28,128 nt of DNA from Thermoplasmata archaeon (GCA_021792045.1 JAJYVJ010000008.1:1-28128), one strand, 5' to 3'; numbered from the stretch's first letter, positions 1-7,702 are shown. Notes: generated by a model not told the origin, from the sequence alone. Numbers and translations: made by a program.

Positions 1-26
1 ATATCGTAATCATAGCTGTCTTTCAT
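1..26 (-). CDS. Partial CDS, N-terminus only, leaving the left edge
   Basis: A minus-strand ATG at 26-24 opens a frame reading MKDSYDYD before the window ends. It is divergent from the flavoprotein gene that follows. A TATA-like element lies about 26-38 nt upstream on the same strand, which supports a real, probably leaderless, start. A YDYD lead-in is common just before the beta1-GxGxxG dinucleotide-binding motif of FAD oxidoreductases such as geranylgeranyl reductases, so this might be a relative of the neighbouring gene. Eight residues are too few to assign a family. Confidence 0.4.
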
Positions 27-51
27 ATGAACGCCTTCTCACGTATCCGAG

Positions 52-64
52 ATTTTATTTAAAA
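52..64 (-). promoter_or_regulatory. TATA box for the left-edge partial gene
   Basis: On the minus strand these bases read TTTTAAATAAAAT, a good archaeal TATA element, centred about 32 nt upstream of the ATG at 26. The spacing fits a short or absent leader. No Shine-Dalgarno sequence precedes that ATG. Confidence 0.45.
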
Positions 65-227
65 TTTGCCTATGAGGGCTTCATGGCGGTACTAGCCTTT
101 GTCAACCAGCCATCTCAACATCAGTCTAATACAAATATTTAGCAATAGATTGAGGCGTCATACTATCTGTTCTTTTCCACAGGAGAATAGTTATGCTTTT
201 AATGCGACTATCAATCCTGCCATATAC

Positions 228-1370
228 ATGAAAGATGATGAAAATTCCAGATACGATGTTGTCATTATAGGTGGTGGACCCTCTGGCACTATCGCCGCCA
301 GGAAGCTCAGTGAAAACGGCCTGAAAGTGATTGTGCTCGACAAAAAGATTGAGATTGGAGCTCCGGATATGTGCTCAGATCTAATAAATTCAAGTTTACT
401 AAGAGAAACACATGTAAATGAAGACAATATATTACTTGACCATATTTACGAGATAACTTTTGTCTCTGGTAAATCTAAGGCTTCATTTTCCATGCGTTCT
501 AAACAAGGCCGGGATGTTTTCAATGCTGTAATAGCTGGAGACAGATTTCAGAAGGAGTTGGCAAGCCTTGCAGTTGAAGAAGGGGCAGCGATCGAGATAA
601 GAACAGAGGTTAAAGACATTCTAAAGGAAAGAGAGGGTTACAGCTTACACGTCCTCAATATGGGAAAATATCGAGTAACAAAGGCAGATTATATTATAAA
701 TGCTACTGGTGGAATAAAACCAATTCTGTTGAATAATGGCTATCACACTGAAGCAGAATTTGATAACTTTTACTTCACATATTCGCGAAGGGCATTCTCA
801 GCAGAAAACCCTGAACCCATTATTCGCATGAGCATTGGCGATTCAAGGTTAATAGAATACCAGATACCAGTAGCAAAGACATGGATAAACGATGTTTTGG
901 TTGACTCAATTGACACGGTGGGACAAAGAGAAGAATTTTATGAAAATAGTGTGACCTCTGGAACTGAAAAAATTAAGGCACTGCGTAATACCGATTATGG
1001 AAACGGAAGATTCCTTAACGTAGGATTGGCTTCTGGACTTTTCAACCACTTCTTTTTCACATCGTACAATGAGGCGTTCTTCACGGCAGTGGCTGCTGCT
1101 GATTTCATTGTAGATAGCTGGGGAAACGAAGGTAGCGACAAAATCAGAAAGTATGAGGATCGAATTGAGAAGAGATTAACGGAGGAGAACAGACTTTCAG
1201 GATTATTGGCAAAGTCGATCACGAGCACTAGCGAAACTGCATTCGAAAACTTTATTGAGACTCTTTCTGGTATCGATCTTAAAGAGATCTCTGTTAGCGA
1301 GATCTTTAGAAAAACCGCAGCTAAAAATATTGATCTTCTATCAATACTTATGGGCGATCACAGACCATGA
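228..1370 (+). CDS. FAD-dependent oxidoreductase, geranylgeranyl-reductase-like family
   Basis: A 380-aa flavoprotein. The N-terminus carries the Rossmann motif YDVVIIGGGPSG (GGGPSG at residues 15-20) followed by LDKK at the end of beta2, the usual FAD ADP-binding fold. The stretch IGAPDMCSDLIN resembles the (V/I)GAPxxC... segment after beta2 in archaeal (di)geranylgeranyl reductases. Members of that family saturate isoprenoid chains of membrane lipids, but many paralogs have unknown substrates, so the exact reaction is open. The frame also extends upstream to a TTG at 99. ATG 228 is preferred because it sits just before the FAD motif, as in other family members; the extra 43 residues look random. 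It lies 56 nt before the HMGL-like gene on the same strand, so it could be co-transcribed with it, although that gene shows its own upstream element. Confidence 0.75.
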   Translation: MKDDENSRYDVVIIGGGPSGTIAARKLSENGLKVIVLDKKIEIGAPDMCSDLINSSLLRETHVNEDNILLDHIYEITFVSGKSKASFSMRSKQGRDVFNAVIAGDRFQKELASLAVEEGAAIEIRTEVKDILKEREGYSLHVLNMGKYRVTKADYIINATGGIKPILLNNGYHTEAEFDNFYFTYSRRAFSAENPEPIIRMSIGDSRLIEYQIPVAKTWINDVLVDSIDTVGQREEFYENSVTSGTEKIKALRNTDYGNGRFLNVGLASGLFNHFFFTSYNEAFFTAVAAADFIVDSWGNEGSDKIRKYEDRIEKRLTEENRLSGLLAKSITSTSETAFENFIETLSGIDLKEISVSEIFRKTAAKNIDLLSILMGDHRP

Positions 1371-1385
1371 AACTTTAACACGTTA
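1370..1385 (+). promoter_or_regulatory. Element AAACTTTAACacGTTA upstream of the HMGL/CaiB pair
   Basis: AAACTTTAACACGTTA ends 42 nt before the ATG at 1427. Nearly the same 16 bases (AAACTTTAACCTGTTA, 14 of 16 identical) end 40 nt before the MFS start at 4472. The matched spacing suggests a common regulator or common core-promoter element. This is inferred from the sequence only. Confidence 0.4.
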
Positions 1386-1426
1386 TATGGCTGTTTCAAA
1401 TAATCCGATGTGTTGTTATTTCTGCA

Positions 1427-2476
1427 ATGATTAAAGACGACACTCTTAGAGAAGGTCTGCAGGCTCCTGGAATGGCCTTTACGATTGATGAAAAATTAAA
1501 ATTGGCATCGCTTCTGAAAGAGGCGGGAATTAGAAGTGCACTTGTTTCATACCCGCCAGCACACGAAAGTGAAGTTGCAGTAACGAAGAAAATTGTTGAA
1601 CGGAATATATTCAACGAAGTATTCGCACTTGGTCGTACAATGAAGGAAGATGTGGACACAATTCTTCAAACAGGTGCAAACATAGCCCTTCATCTTCCAT
1701 TTAAGATTGACGATATAAGTAAGGTGTATGACGCAGTTAAGTACGCATCCAAGAGTGGAAAAAAGATAGAAGTTGCAATAGTAGACGTAATAGATTTTTC
1801 TCTGAAAGATATTGGAAATATTGCCAGGGGACTGAGGGAGAATGGAGCGGACATAATACAGTTGCCAGACACCATGGGAAAGGGGACTCCAGAACAGATA
1901 CGAAACGTTGTTAGATTTGTAAAAGGAGTAACAGATGCAGAGATTGAAATTCACTGCCACAACGATGCTGGAAGATCAATAGCAAATGCGATTGCAGGCA
2001 TGGAAGCAGGAGCAGATCATGTTGATACAACTATATTCGGAATTGGAGAAAGAAATGGCATATCGGACACTGCTTCTCTGGTTTCAATTCTCTCTTCTAT
2101 GGGTGCTCCGACAGATATAATGATGCCTCAGCTTATGACCGCATATGATTATTTAAAAACACTAATTGTACAAAAGATCGGAATTGATTTTTTTGCCGAT
2201 AATTTTCCAATTTATGGGAGGAATGTAAAGATCCACACAGCAGGCACTCATGCAGCATTTGGCGATGTTTTTGTGGGAAAAAATTTTTCCGTTAACGTAT
2301 ATACAGGGCGCAGCATGTTAAAGAGCATATTGCGATCAGAGGGGCTGCCTGTGGATGAGAAAAAACTGGAGGCATTAATGGATCTTGCTAAAGATAAGTC
2401 CGTTGATTCTGGGAAACCAGTCTCATTGGCTGAACTCAAGAAGATGTGGAGTGATATTTATGGTGAGAGTAATTGA
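1427..2476 (+). CDS. DRE-TIM metallolyase/synthase (HMGL-like / LeuA-like)
   Basis: A 349-aa member of the HMG-CoA lyase / 2-isopropylmalate-homocitrate synthase superfamily. The DTLREGLQ motif (residues 5-12; catalytic Arg8, metal ligand Asp5), HCHND (176-180, the two metal-binding His) and GIGERNG (205-211) are all present. A short C-terminal part has an HTAGTHA segment (270-276) like subdomain I of homocitrate/isopropylmalate synthases, but the LeuA leucine-binding regulatory domain is absent (families with it are about 500 aa). Enzymes of this fold make or break the bond between an acetyl-CoA-type enolate and a 2-oxo acid. The downstream CoA-transferase overlaps it by 17 nt. Such a pairing is known from Chloroflexus, where an HMGL-family (R)-citramalyl-CoA lyase partners a class III CoA-transferase. 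Whether this one condenses or cleaves, and its substrate, cannot be decided here. The GIGER motif leans to the synthase branch. Confidence 0.82.
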   Translation: MIKDDTLREGLQAPGMAFTIDEKLKLASLLKEAGIRSALVSYPPAHESEVAVTKKIVERNIFNEVFALGRTMKEDVDTILQTGANIALHLPFKIDDISKVYDAVKYASKSGKKIEVAIVDVIDFSLKDIGNIARGLRENGADIIQLPDTMGKGTPEQIRNVVRFVKGVTDAEIEIHCHNDAGRSIANAIAGMEAGADHVDTTIFGIGERNGISDTASLVSILSSMGAPTDIMMPQLMTAYDYLKTLIVQKIGIDFFADNFPIYGRNVKIHTAGTHAAFGDVFVGKNFSVNVYTGRSMLKSILRSEGLPVDEKKLEALMDLAKDKSVDSGKPVSLAELKKMWSDIYGESN

Positions 2477-3593
2477 AGTTGGACATATTGTAGCTGGACC
2501 AACTGCAGGGTTAATACTTGCGGATCTTGGGCACGAGGTAATAAAAATAGAAAACCCTGACGGTGGAGACATTGCTAGAAAATTAGAAGGATCAAGTAAG
2601 GGCGCTTTCCCAACGTTCAACAGGAATAAGAAAAGCGTTGCCATAGATCTGAAGAAGCCTGAAGGGAGGGAGGTTTTCAATGATATCGTAAAGACTTCTG
2701 ATATCTTGATAGACAACCTCAGCAACGGTACAATGGATTCCCTTGGCCTGGGCTTTGACAATCTTAAAAAATTACGACACAATCTGATTTACTTATCAAT
2801 ACATGGGTATGGTCCTGGCCCACTACAGAACAGAAAATCTCTCGACTTCCCTATAGAAGTTCATAGTGGCATGGCCTTTATGAACGGTCTAAAGGGCCGC
2901 CCCCTTAGGGTTGGCGCTTCAGTCGTAGACATTGCTTCTGCTCTGTTTGGGGTCGTTGGTGCCTTGGATGCTCTTTCTAAAAGAAGGGAAAGTGACAAGG
3001 CAAAAAAGATAGAAATCGGTCTATTTGAAACTGCTATGTTCCTTGTTGGCCAACACATTGTAACTGAAGAAATGCTGGGAAAAGAGCTCGATCCTATTAA
3101 TGAGAGCGGTTTTGCCTGGGGAATTTACGATTTTTTTGACACTAAAGATGGAAAAAAGATATTTATAGCTGTAACAACGGATAATCAGTGGAAGAAGTTC
3201 TGCCTTTCCTTCAACATAGGGTTTTGCGACGAAAGGATTTACGAGCACAATGATGGTAGATACCTCAACAGGGATACCCTAATACCGAGGATAGCTGAAA
3301 ATATCAAGTGCCTCAATTCTTCAGACGTGATAGGGATTCTTGAACAAAACAACATCGTTTTCTCCATACTTAAGAAACCATGGGACCTTCTGCAAGATGA
3401 TCAGTCGAAGGATAAGTTTGTCAGAGTCGATTATATCGGAGAAATGCTAAGAGTGCCATCAACTCCTGTGAACGAAACTGGATATACCGGTACGGTGCCA
3501 AATCTTGGAGAAGACACTGATACTGTACTTAGATCGCTGGGTTATCCACAAGAAAAAATTGACCATTTGCGAAAGACCAGGACTTTGCTTTGA
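2460..3593 (+). CDS. Class III CoA-transferase (CaiB/BaiF family)
   Basis: A 377-aa class III CoA-transferase, moving CoA between carboxylic acids through an aspartyl-CoA thioester and mixed anhydrides. The N-terminus (VIEVGHIVAGPTAGLILADL, then GHEVIKIENPDGGD) and NRNKKSVAIDLKKPEGRE are the standard CaiB/BaiF hallmarks. The likely catalytic Asp is D157 in VGASVVDIASAL. ATG 2460 is chosen over the upstream frame extension because it begins exactly at the family's conserved start and has a GGAGTGAT Shine-Dalgarno about 5 nt before it, inside the end of the preceding gene. The 17-nt overlap implies translational coupling. The context (HMGL-fold partner, aconitase-type hydro-lyase nearby) suggests it activates a hydroxy- or unsaturated dicarboxylate such as citramalate, possibly from succinyl-CoA. 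That is inference. Confidence 0.87.
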   Translation: MVRVIEVGHIVAGPTAGLILADLGHEVIKIENPDGGDIARKLEGSSKGAFPTFNRNKKSVAIDLKKPEGREVFNDIVKTSDILIDNLSNGTMDSLGLGFDNLKKLRHNLIYLSIHGYGPGPLQNRKSLDFPIEVHSGMAFMNGLKGRPLRVGASVVDIASALFGVVGALDALSKRRESDKAKKIEIGLFETAMFLVGQHIVTEEMLGKELDPINESGFAWGIYDFFDTKDGKKIFIAVTTDNQWKKFCLSFNIGFCDERIYEHNDGRYLNRDTLIPRIAENIKCLNSSDVIGILEQNNIVFSILKKPWDLLQDDQSKDKFVRVDYIGEMLRVPSTPVNETGYTGTVPNLGEDTDTVLRSLGYPQEKIDHLRKTRTLL

Positions 3594-3622
3594 GGTATGT
3601 CGACGAATGACGAATCGGAATC

Positions 3623-3634
3623 TATAAAATATAG
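3623..3634 (+). promoter_or_regulatory. TATA box for the Bat-like regulator
   Basis: TATAAAATATAG is the only strong TATA-like stretch in the 74-nt gap between the CoA-transferase stop and the regulator start. A start site about 25 nt downstream would give a leader of roughly 15 nt. It implies the regulator is transcribed separately from the upstream pair. Confidence 0.5.
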
Positions 3635-3667
3635 AAAATCTTTAATTGCTGCTTCCATTGAAGTACT

Positions 3668-4321
3668 ATGCTCCTAGTCAATCTAACAATCGCAAGCCAG
3701 TGTGGTTTAACTTTAGCTGCGGATTCCTCTGAAAGCAGTATAATAACAACTTATGTAAACCACAGATCAAACGGGAAAAATATGGTCTTTGCCTTCAGTG
3801 ATGATCGGAACAAGGATTCTATAAGGCATGATTTGTCCAAGGATTTTCTTGATATCCACATTTCAAAGATGAAGAGAGCGGTTTTCATATACGGAGAAAA
3901 GAAGGGCCACGGCATGATCTCAGCCATATCGGAAGGAAGTGGATTGTTGTTGATGCCTGTGATAGCAAAAAATGGAACCGAGAACTTCAGATACGTTGTC
4001 AAGGATCTGGAAGGCATTGAAACAGTTGAAAGAAATGTCTTGAAGTCCGGCAATAAGATCGAGACAATGAATTATGATCGGATAAACGATGAAAATATTC
4101 TGCTGAGCTCTTTCAACATATTGCACTATTACCCATTGGCTAATGTTACCCCTGTGGAATGGAAAATTCTTGGAATTGCCTATTCTGCTGGCTATTACTC
4201 ATGGCCAAGGACAGCACCGTTATCAAAGATATCAGATTCCGTTGGCGCATCTAAAACCAGCGTACTGTATCACTTGAGAAATGGAGAAAGGAAGATTTTA
4301 CAGAAGTTCTTGGGAAATTAA
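3668..4321 (+). CDS. Bat-like transcriptional regulator (HTH_10, bacterio-opsin activator type)
   Basis: A 217-aa protein. Its last about 55 residues (from PVEWKILGIAYSAGYYSWPR, residue 162, to LQKFLGN) match the archaeal bacterio-opsin-activator HTH domain: TPxxxxxLxxAYxxGYYxxPR, then a tri-helical HTH with SVGASKTSVLYHLRNGERKI as the recognition part. The N-terminal 155 residues lack membrane segments and probably form the poorly conserved ligand-sensing or dimerisation part of this family. Proteins of this kind often control neighbouring metabolic genes. Here it sits between the HMGL/CaiB pair and an MFS gene whose promoter carries an inverted repeat, so it is a reasonable local regulator. 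The ligand and the sign of regulation are unknown. Confidence 0.8.
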   Translation: MLLVNLTIASQCGLTLAADSSESSIITTYVNHRSNGKNMVFAFSDDRNKDSIRHDLSKDFLDIHISKMKRAVFIYGEKKGHGMISAISEGSGLLLMPVIAKNGTENFRYVVKDLEGIETVERNVLKSGNKIETMNYDRINDENILLSSFNILHYYPLANVTPVEWKILGIAYSAGYYSWPRTAPLSKISDSVGASKTSVLYHLRNGERKILQKFLGN

Positions 4322-4416
4322 TTATTCATAACTCTAGCACAGTGCCTCCTAACTTTTCCGTTCGCGATTTTATGACTGGAAAAATAGATGTCCCAGTAGT
4401 TGCAATATTCCTAGTA

Positions 4417-4450
4417 AAACTTTAACCTGTTACAAGGTAACTTTAAATAT
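4417..4450 (+). promoter_or_regulatory. Leaderless promoter with inverted repeat upstream of MFS 4472
   Basis: From 5' to 3': AAACTTTAAC (4417-4426, shared with the 1370 element); a perfect inverted repeat GTTAC-AAG-GTAAC (4429-4441); and a TATA box TTTAAATAT (4442-4450). The TATA centre is 26 nt before the ATG at 4472, so the transcript is probably leaderless. GTAACTT recurs at 4462-4468, giving a direct repeat on either side of the TATA box. A factor binding the repeat would touch the BRE/TATA region directly. Confidence 0.5.
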
Positions 4451-4471
4451 TTCTAAACAGTGTAACTTATT

Positions 4472-5830
4472 ATGGTAGATCCTAGGTACGATCCTGAAAA
4501 TATAGCAGGAAGGTTAGAACGACTGCCGCGTAGCAATTTTCATATAAAATTTGCTCTGATGCTTACCAGTGGGGAGTGGGCTGAGAGCTTAATGCTACTT
4601 GGAAATGGAGCCATACTTGGGCTTGTTGCAACAGCTTTCGCCCTAACTGGCGTTTTATCCAAATTTGCACTTCCGGCATTTTTCTTCGTTGGAGAGTTCG
4701 TAGGTTCCATCCTATTCGGGAGGCTTGCAGATACCAGAGGAAGAAGGGCAGTGTTTCTGATTAACCAGTTATTGTTTGGCCTTGGAATGATTATTGCGGG
4801 ATTCATGACAGATTGGCAACTTGTTGCAATATTCGTATTAATAGGCGGTATAGGAGTTGGAGGAGAATTCCCACTGGTAGACAGTTATGGAACTGAAGTT
4901 TTCACTGGAAAAAACAGAGGAGCATGGCTTGCACTTATCTATACCATAGCAGTTACATCCGCACCTTTGATAATATACATTACATCGCTGACCGCCAGCA
5001 TCCCATATTACTCTTTCAGGATACCACTCTGGATCATGGGAATATCAGGGATAATTGTCTGGTTGGTAAGATTCAGATTGAAGGAATCTCCCAGATGGCT
5101 GGCGAATCATGGACAGATGAAAGAAGCCGAACGGATGATGGACAATATAGAGAATGAGGTGAAGAAGAGTACCGGGTTAAAAGAACTCCCACCCGTCACA
5201 GACACTCTTGAGACACCCATTCAGGTCTCCAGATACAAGGACATATTTGCAAAGGACGTGAGAAAGACCACTATAATGATGGCTATTTTTATGTTTTTCC
5301 AGTCTGGCATATTTTATGGATTTGTCACATTTGCCCCAGGATTGGTCGTAGTCGCATACCCTAAGGGCGACCCATTGGGTGCTGCTGCGGTGATATTCTC
5401 TGGTTTTCTCGTTGGAAGTGTGTTCAATATCTTCATTATAGATAAAATAGAAAGAAAATGGGGAATTATAATGTTCGCAGTCCTTGGTGGAGTTTTTGGA
5501 ACGTTCTTTGCTGTAATACATGGAATAGATGAAGTTGTCATATTTGGATTCCTGACAGCCTTCATGCTGTGGAATTTCTCAAACTTCATGCACCAATATA
5601 ACGCGGAGATATTTCCGACAAGAGTTAGAACCACAGCAGCCGGGTTTGTCTATTCGATAAGCAGAATCTCAACAACAATTCTTGTCCTGTTTATTGCGTT
5701 TTTCATTGGTGCGAAAAATGCGCCAGGCATATTTGCATTTGTGTGGGTCCTGGTCGTCATAGTTTCCCTGGTTCTGATACTGCTTGGTCCAAAGAGCACA
5801 AGGAGATTTGTTGAACAGATTGCAAATTAG
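4472..5830 (+). CDS. MFS transporter, metabolite:H+ symporter / sugar-porter-like
   Basis: A 452-aa polytopic inner-membrane protein with about 12 hydrophobic segments. It has the MFS loop 2-3 motif GRLADTRGRRAVF, a conserved GGIGVGGEFPLVDSYGTE segment in TM4-5 and, in the second half, AEIFPTRVRTTAAGF, typical of the sugar-porter and metabolite:H+ symporter branches. RLKESPRWL after TM6 is also typical. Such carriers import organic acids or sugars with protons, which suits an acidophile. It lies between the HMGL/CaiB/Bat genes and the convergent aconitase-type pair, so the substrate may be the organic acid handled by those enzymes. It probably has a leaderless promoter (see 4417-4450). Confidence 0.85.
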   Translation: MVDPRYDPENIAGRLERLPRSNFHIKFALMLTSGEWAESLMLLGNGAILGLVATAFALTGVLSKFALPAFFFVGEFVGSILFGRLADTRGRRAVFLINQLLFGLGMIIAGFMTDWQLVAIFVLIGGIGVGGEFPLVDSYGTEVFTGKNRGAWLALIYTIAVTSAPLIIYITSLTASIPYYSFRIPLWIMGISGIIVWLVRFRLKESPRWLANHGQMKEAERMMDNIENEVKKSTGLKELPPVTDTLETPIQVSRYKDIFAKDVRKTTIMMAIFMFFQSGIFYGFVTFAPGLVVVAYPKGDPLGAAAVIFSGFLVGSVFNIFIIDKIERKWGIIMFAVLGGVFGTFFAVIHGIDEVVIFGFLTAFMLWNFSNFMHQYNAEIFPTRVRTTAAGFVYSISRISTTILVLFIAFFIGAKNAPGIFAFVWVLVVIVSLVLILLGPKSTRRFVEQIAN

Positions 5831-5851
5831 AACCTCCATAATTTTTAACAC

Positions 5852-5857
5852 TTTTTT
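5852..5857 (+). terminator. Oligo-T terminator after MFS 4472
   Basis: The 26-nt gap between two convergent genes is T-rich (ATTTTTAACACTTTTTT) and ends in a run of six Ts, which reaches into the stop codon of the opposing gene. Oligo-T tracts are the intrinsic termination signal of archaeal RNA polymerase. No hairpin is visible. Confidence 0.5.
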
Positions 5858-6360
5858 CATACAGTTAGCTTATCCTGATCCGCGTTTTCATTTTCTATCA
5901 CTTTCTTAGCGAAATTGATCATGCCCCCCGCCATCAGTATATCCTTTGGTATACCAGACGGGGAGATGAAATGCAACACCGAATTCTGCGAACGAATTTC
6001 CTCGTTTTCGAATAATACTAACACCTCGTCGAAATCACTGAACATATTATCAGAACTATACGTGCCTACGAATAACCCAACATTGATGGCGTTTCTAAAG
6101 AAAAGTCTCGAAAAACTCTTTGCAAATACCCCGACTATTCCTATTTCCCTGAGTAAGGCTGGGGCTTGTTCCCGAGATGATCCAGATCCAAAGTTTTCCC
6201 CAGCTATTATGATGTCACCTTTTTTCACCCGCTTCGAAAAGTTCGGGTAAATGGATTCAAAGCAATGAACTTTTTGTGACTCTAGAGGCAAATGCAGATA
6301 GCCACCAGGTGCAATAACGTCTGTATCAATGTTATTTCCAAACAAAAATATTCTTGCCAT
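5857..6360 (-). CDS. Aconitase-superfamily small (swivel) subunit, LeuD-like
   Basis: A 167-aa swivel-domain subunit of a two-chain hydro-lyase. It has NNIDTDVIAP near the N-terminus (residues 9-18) and GENFGSGSSREQAP (54-67), the loop carrying the catalytic Ser and Arg; SFSRLFFRNAINVGL completes the LeuD signature. The substrate-recognition loop reads YLHL (21-24). In methanogen isopropylmalate isomerase and homoaconitase the corresponding loop distinguishes the two substrates, and His at its third position matches neither form I know. ATG 6360 is preferred over GTG 6369: it lies one base past the large-subunit TAA and follows a GGTGGG Shine-Dalgarno. It works with the adjacent large subunit; the acid it isomerises or hydrates is unknown. 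Confidence 0.85.
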   Translation of the reverse strand: MARIFLFGNNIDTDVIAPGGYLHLPLESQKVHCFESIYPNFSKRVKKGDIIIAGENFGSGSSREQAPALLREIGIVGVFAKSFSRLFFRNAINVGLFVGTYSSDNMFSDFDEVLVLFENEEIRSQNSVLHFISPSGIPKDILMAGGMINFAKKVIENENADQDKLTV

Positions 6361-6361
6361 T

Positions 6362-7588
6362 TTACCCACCCGGTACTGTTATCTTGCCTGAAATTGCACT
6401 CGCTGCAGCAACATAAGAGTTTGCAATGTATACTTTACTGCTGGGATCGCCCATTCTTCCTCTGAAATTCCTGTTTATGTTTGTTATGCATACTTCATCT
6501 TTCGCCAAGACACCCATGTGCAAACCTGCACAGGCTCCACAAGTTGGAGGGGCAACAGTTGCACCCGCTTCCACGAAGATCCTTATAAGACCTTCTTCTA
6601 GAGCTTGTTTATAAATGTTCCTTGTTGCTGGAACGATAATCAATTTAACCCCACCTTTCACATGATTCCCCTTTAAAATTTTAGCTGTTTCTCTCATGTC
6701 CGAGAGCGTTCCGTTTGAACAGTTTCCGATGTAAACTTGATCGACATCTATTCCCTCATAGTCTGAAACTGGCTTTACATTACTAGGTAAATACGGTGCT
6801 GCAAGAAGTGGAACCATTCCTTCCATTCCTAGATCCAGTTGTTCGTAATCTGATCTGTAATCAGAAATAATATCTGCCCTGACCTTATGCAGAGCTTCGT
6901 TCATGATAATGGATGTCTTTGCTCCTGCTTCAACGGTCATGTTCGCGATAGCGAGGTTGTCGTCCTGGGAAAGGCCACATTCCTTATCGAGCCTTACCTC
7001 TATTGATTTGTAATTTGCACCGTTAGTCCCGAGGACAGATAGAATCTTTAAAACTACATCCTTTCCAGTTACGAACTTTCCCTTTTTCCCATGGACCTTG
7101 ATTAAAATAGTTTCTGGAACTTTGAACCATAATTTACCAATTGAAATGAGTGCGGCCATATCTGTTGAGCCAAGACCGATACCCATTGCCCCAACCGCGC
7201 CAGCAGTAACAGTGTGAGAATCCGTTCCCACAACAAGCATACCAGGAAGAATGATTCCCTTCTCAATAAGGAGAGTGTGCTCGATGCCTTCACCCCAGGG
7301 AATAACCATCCATCCTCTATTTTCTGCAAACTCGACAAGATTTTTCTCGTTGTTTGAGCTGGTGACATCCTTTGGTGGAAAAATGTGATCATTAACTACA
7401 ACGATCTGACCGGTAAATCTCACATTCCCATTATCTATTCGCTTCATGCTTTCAATTGTCATTGGCCCAAGGACATCGTGAAGATATATCAGATCAGGCT
7501 TTGCCCAAACAAATTCTCCTGCCTTTACGTCTTTGCCTATTACACGCGAAAATATTTTCTCTGCTGATGTCCTGCGATTATGAATCAT
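6362..7588 (-). CDS. Aconitase-superfamily large subunit, LeuC-like ([4Fe-4S] hydro-lyase)
   Basis: A 408-aa catalytic subunit. The opening TSAEKIFSRVIGKDVKAGEF is the standard LeuC/homoaconitase start. GTDSHTVTAG (121-130) and IGLGSTDMAA match the family core. Three cluster-ligand cysteines are present: Cys290 in IGNCSNG, and Cys350 and Cys353 in PPTCGACAGLHMG. It ends with GKITVPGG as archaeal LeuC-type proteins do. These enzymes interconvert isopropylmalates, homocitrate/homoisocitrate, or hydrate citraconate/mesaconate-type acids. No isopropylmalate dehydrogenase (leuB) or leuA of full length is adjacent, so leucine synthesis is not supported by context. The start follows a GGGTGGC Shine-Dalgarno, and the small subunit begins one base after its stop, so the two are co-translated. 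Confidence 0.87.
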   Translation of the reverse strand: MIHNRRTSAEKIFSRVIGKDVKAGEFVWAKPDLIYLHDVLGPMTIESMKRIDNGNVRFTGQIVVVNDHIFPPKDVTSSNNEKNLVEFAENRGWMVIPWGEGIEHTLLIEKGIILPGMLVVGTDSHTVTAGAVGAMGIGLGSTDMAALISIGKLWFKVPETILIKVHGKKGKFVTGKDVVLKILSVLGTNGANYKSIEVRLDKECGLSQDDNLAIANMTVEAGAKTSIIMNEALHKVRADIISDYRSDYEQLDLGMEGMVPLLAAPYLPSNVKPVSDYEGIDVDQVYIGNCSNGTLSDMRETAKILKGNHVKGGVKLIIVPATRNIYKQALEEGLIRIFVEAGATVAPPTCGACAGLHMGVLAKDEVCITNINRNFRGRMGDPSSKVYIANSYVAAASAISGKITVPGG

Positions 7589-7679
7589 TTTTCTGTGCCA
7601 CCCGAATCAAGCACTTAACTTTTATTCGGATAGTATTCCATACGAGACAAATAAACATTTTGTATTCTGAAAGCCAAGT

Positions 7680-7686
7680 AAAAAAA
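7680..7686 (-). terminator. Oligo-T terminator after MFS 8935-7703
   Basis: Seven consecutive Ts on the minus strand start 17 nt after the MFS stop codon and about 90 nt before the LeuC-like start. This makes separate transcription of the carrier and the hydro-lyase pair likely. A TATA-like GAATAAAAG (minus strand, around 7619-7627) then lies at a sensible distance upstream of the hydro-lyase start. Confidence 0.45.
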
Positions 7687-7702
7687 TGAGATAATATTTT
7701 TG

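Noticed and set aside
1547..1960. 137-aa minus-strand frame inside the HMGL-like gene
   Set aside because: It is antisense to a clearly coding region, is Cys/Tyr-rich and has no motif; a shadow of the real gene.
1427..2476. Calling this gene leuA or homocitrate synthase outright
   Set aside because: It has no regulatory domain, it partners a CoA-transferase and no leuB is adjacent. Only the superfamily is supported.
5177..5521. 114-aa minus-strand frame inside the MFS gene at 4472
   Set aside because: It is antisense to conserved transmembrane segments and has an unlikely composition.
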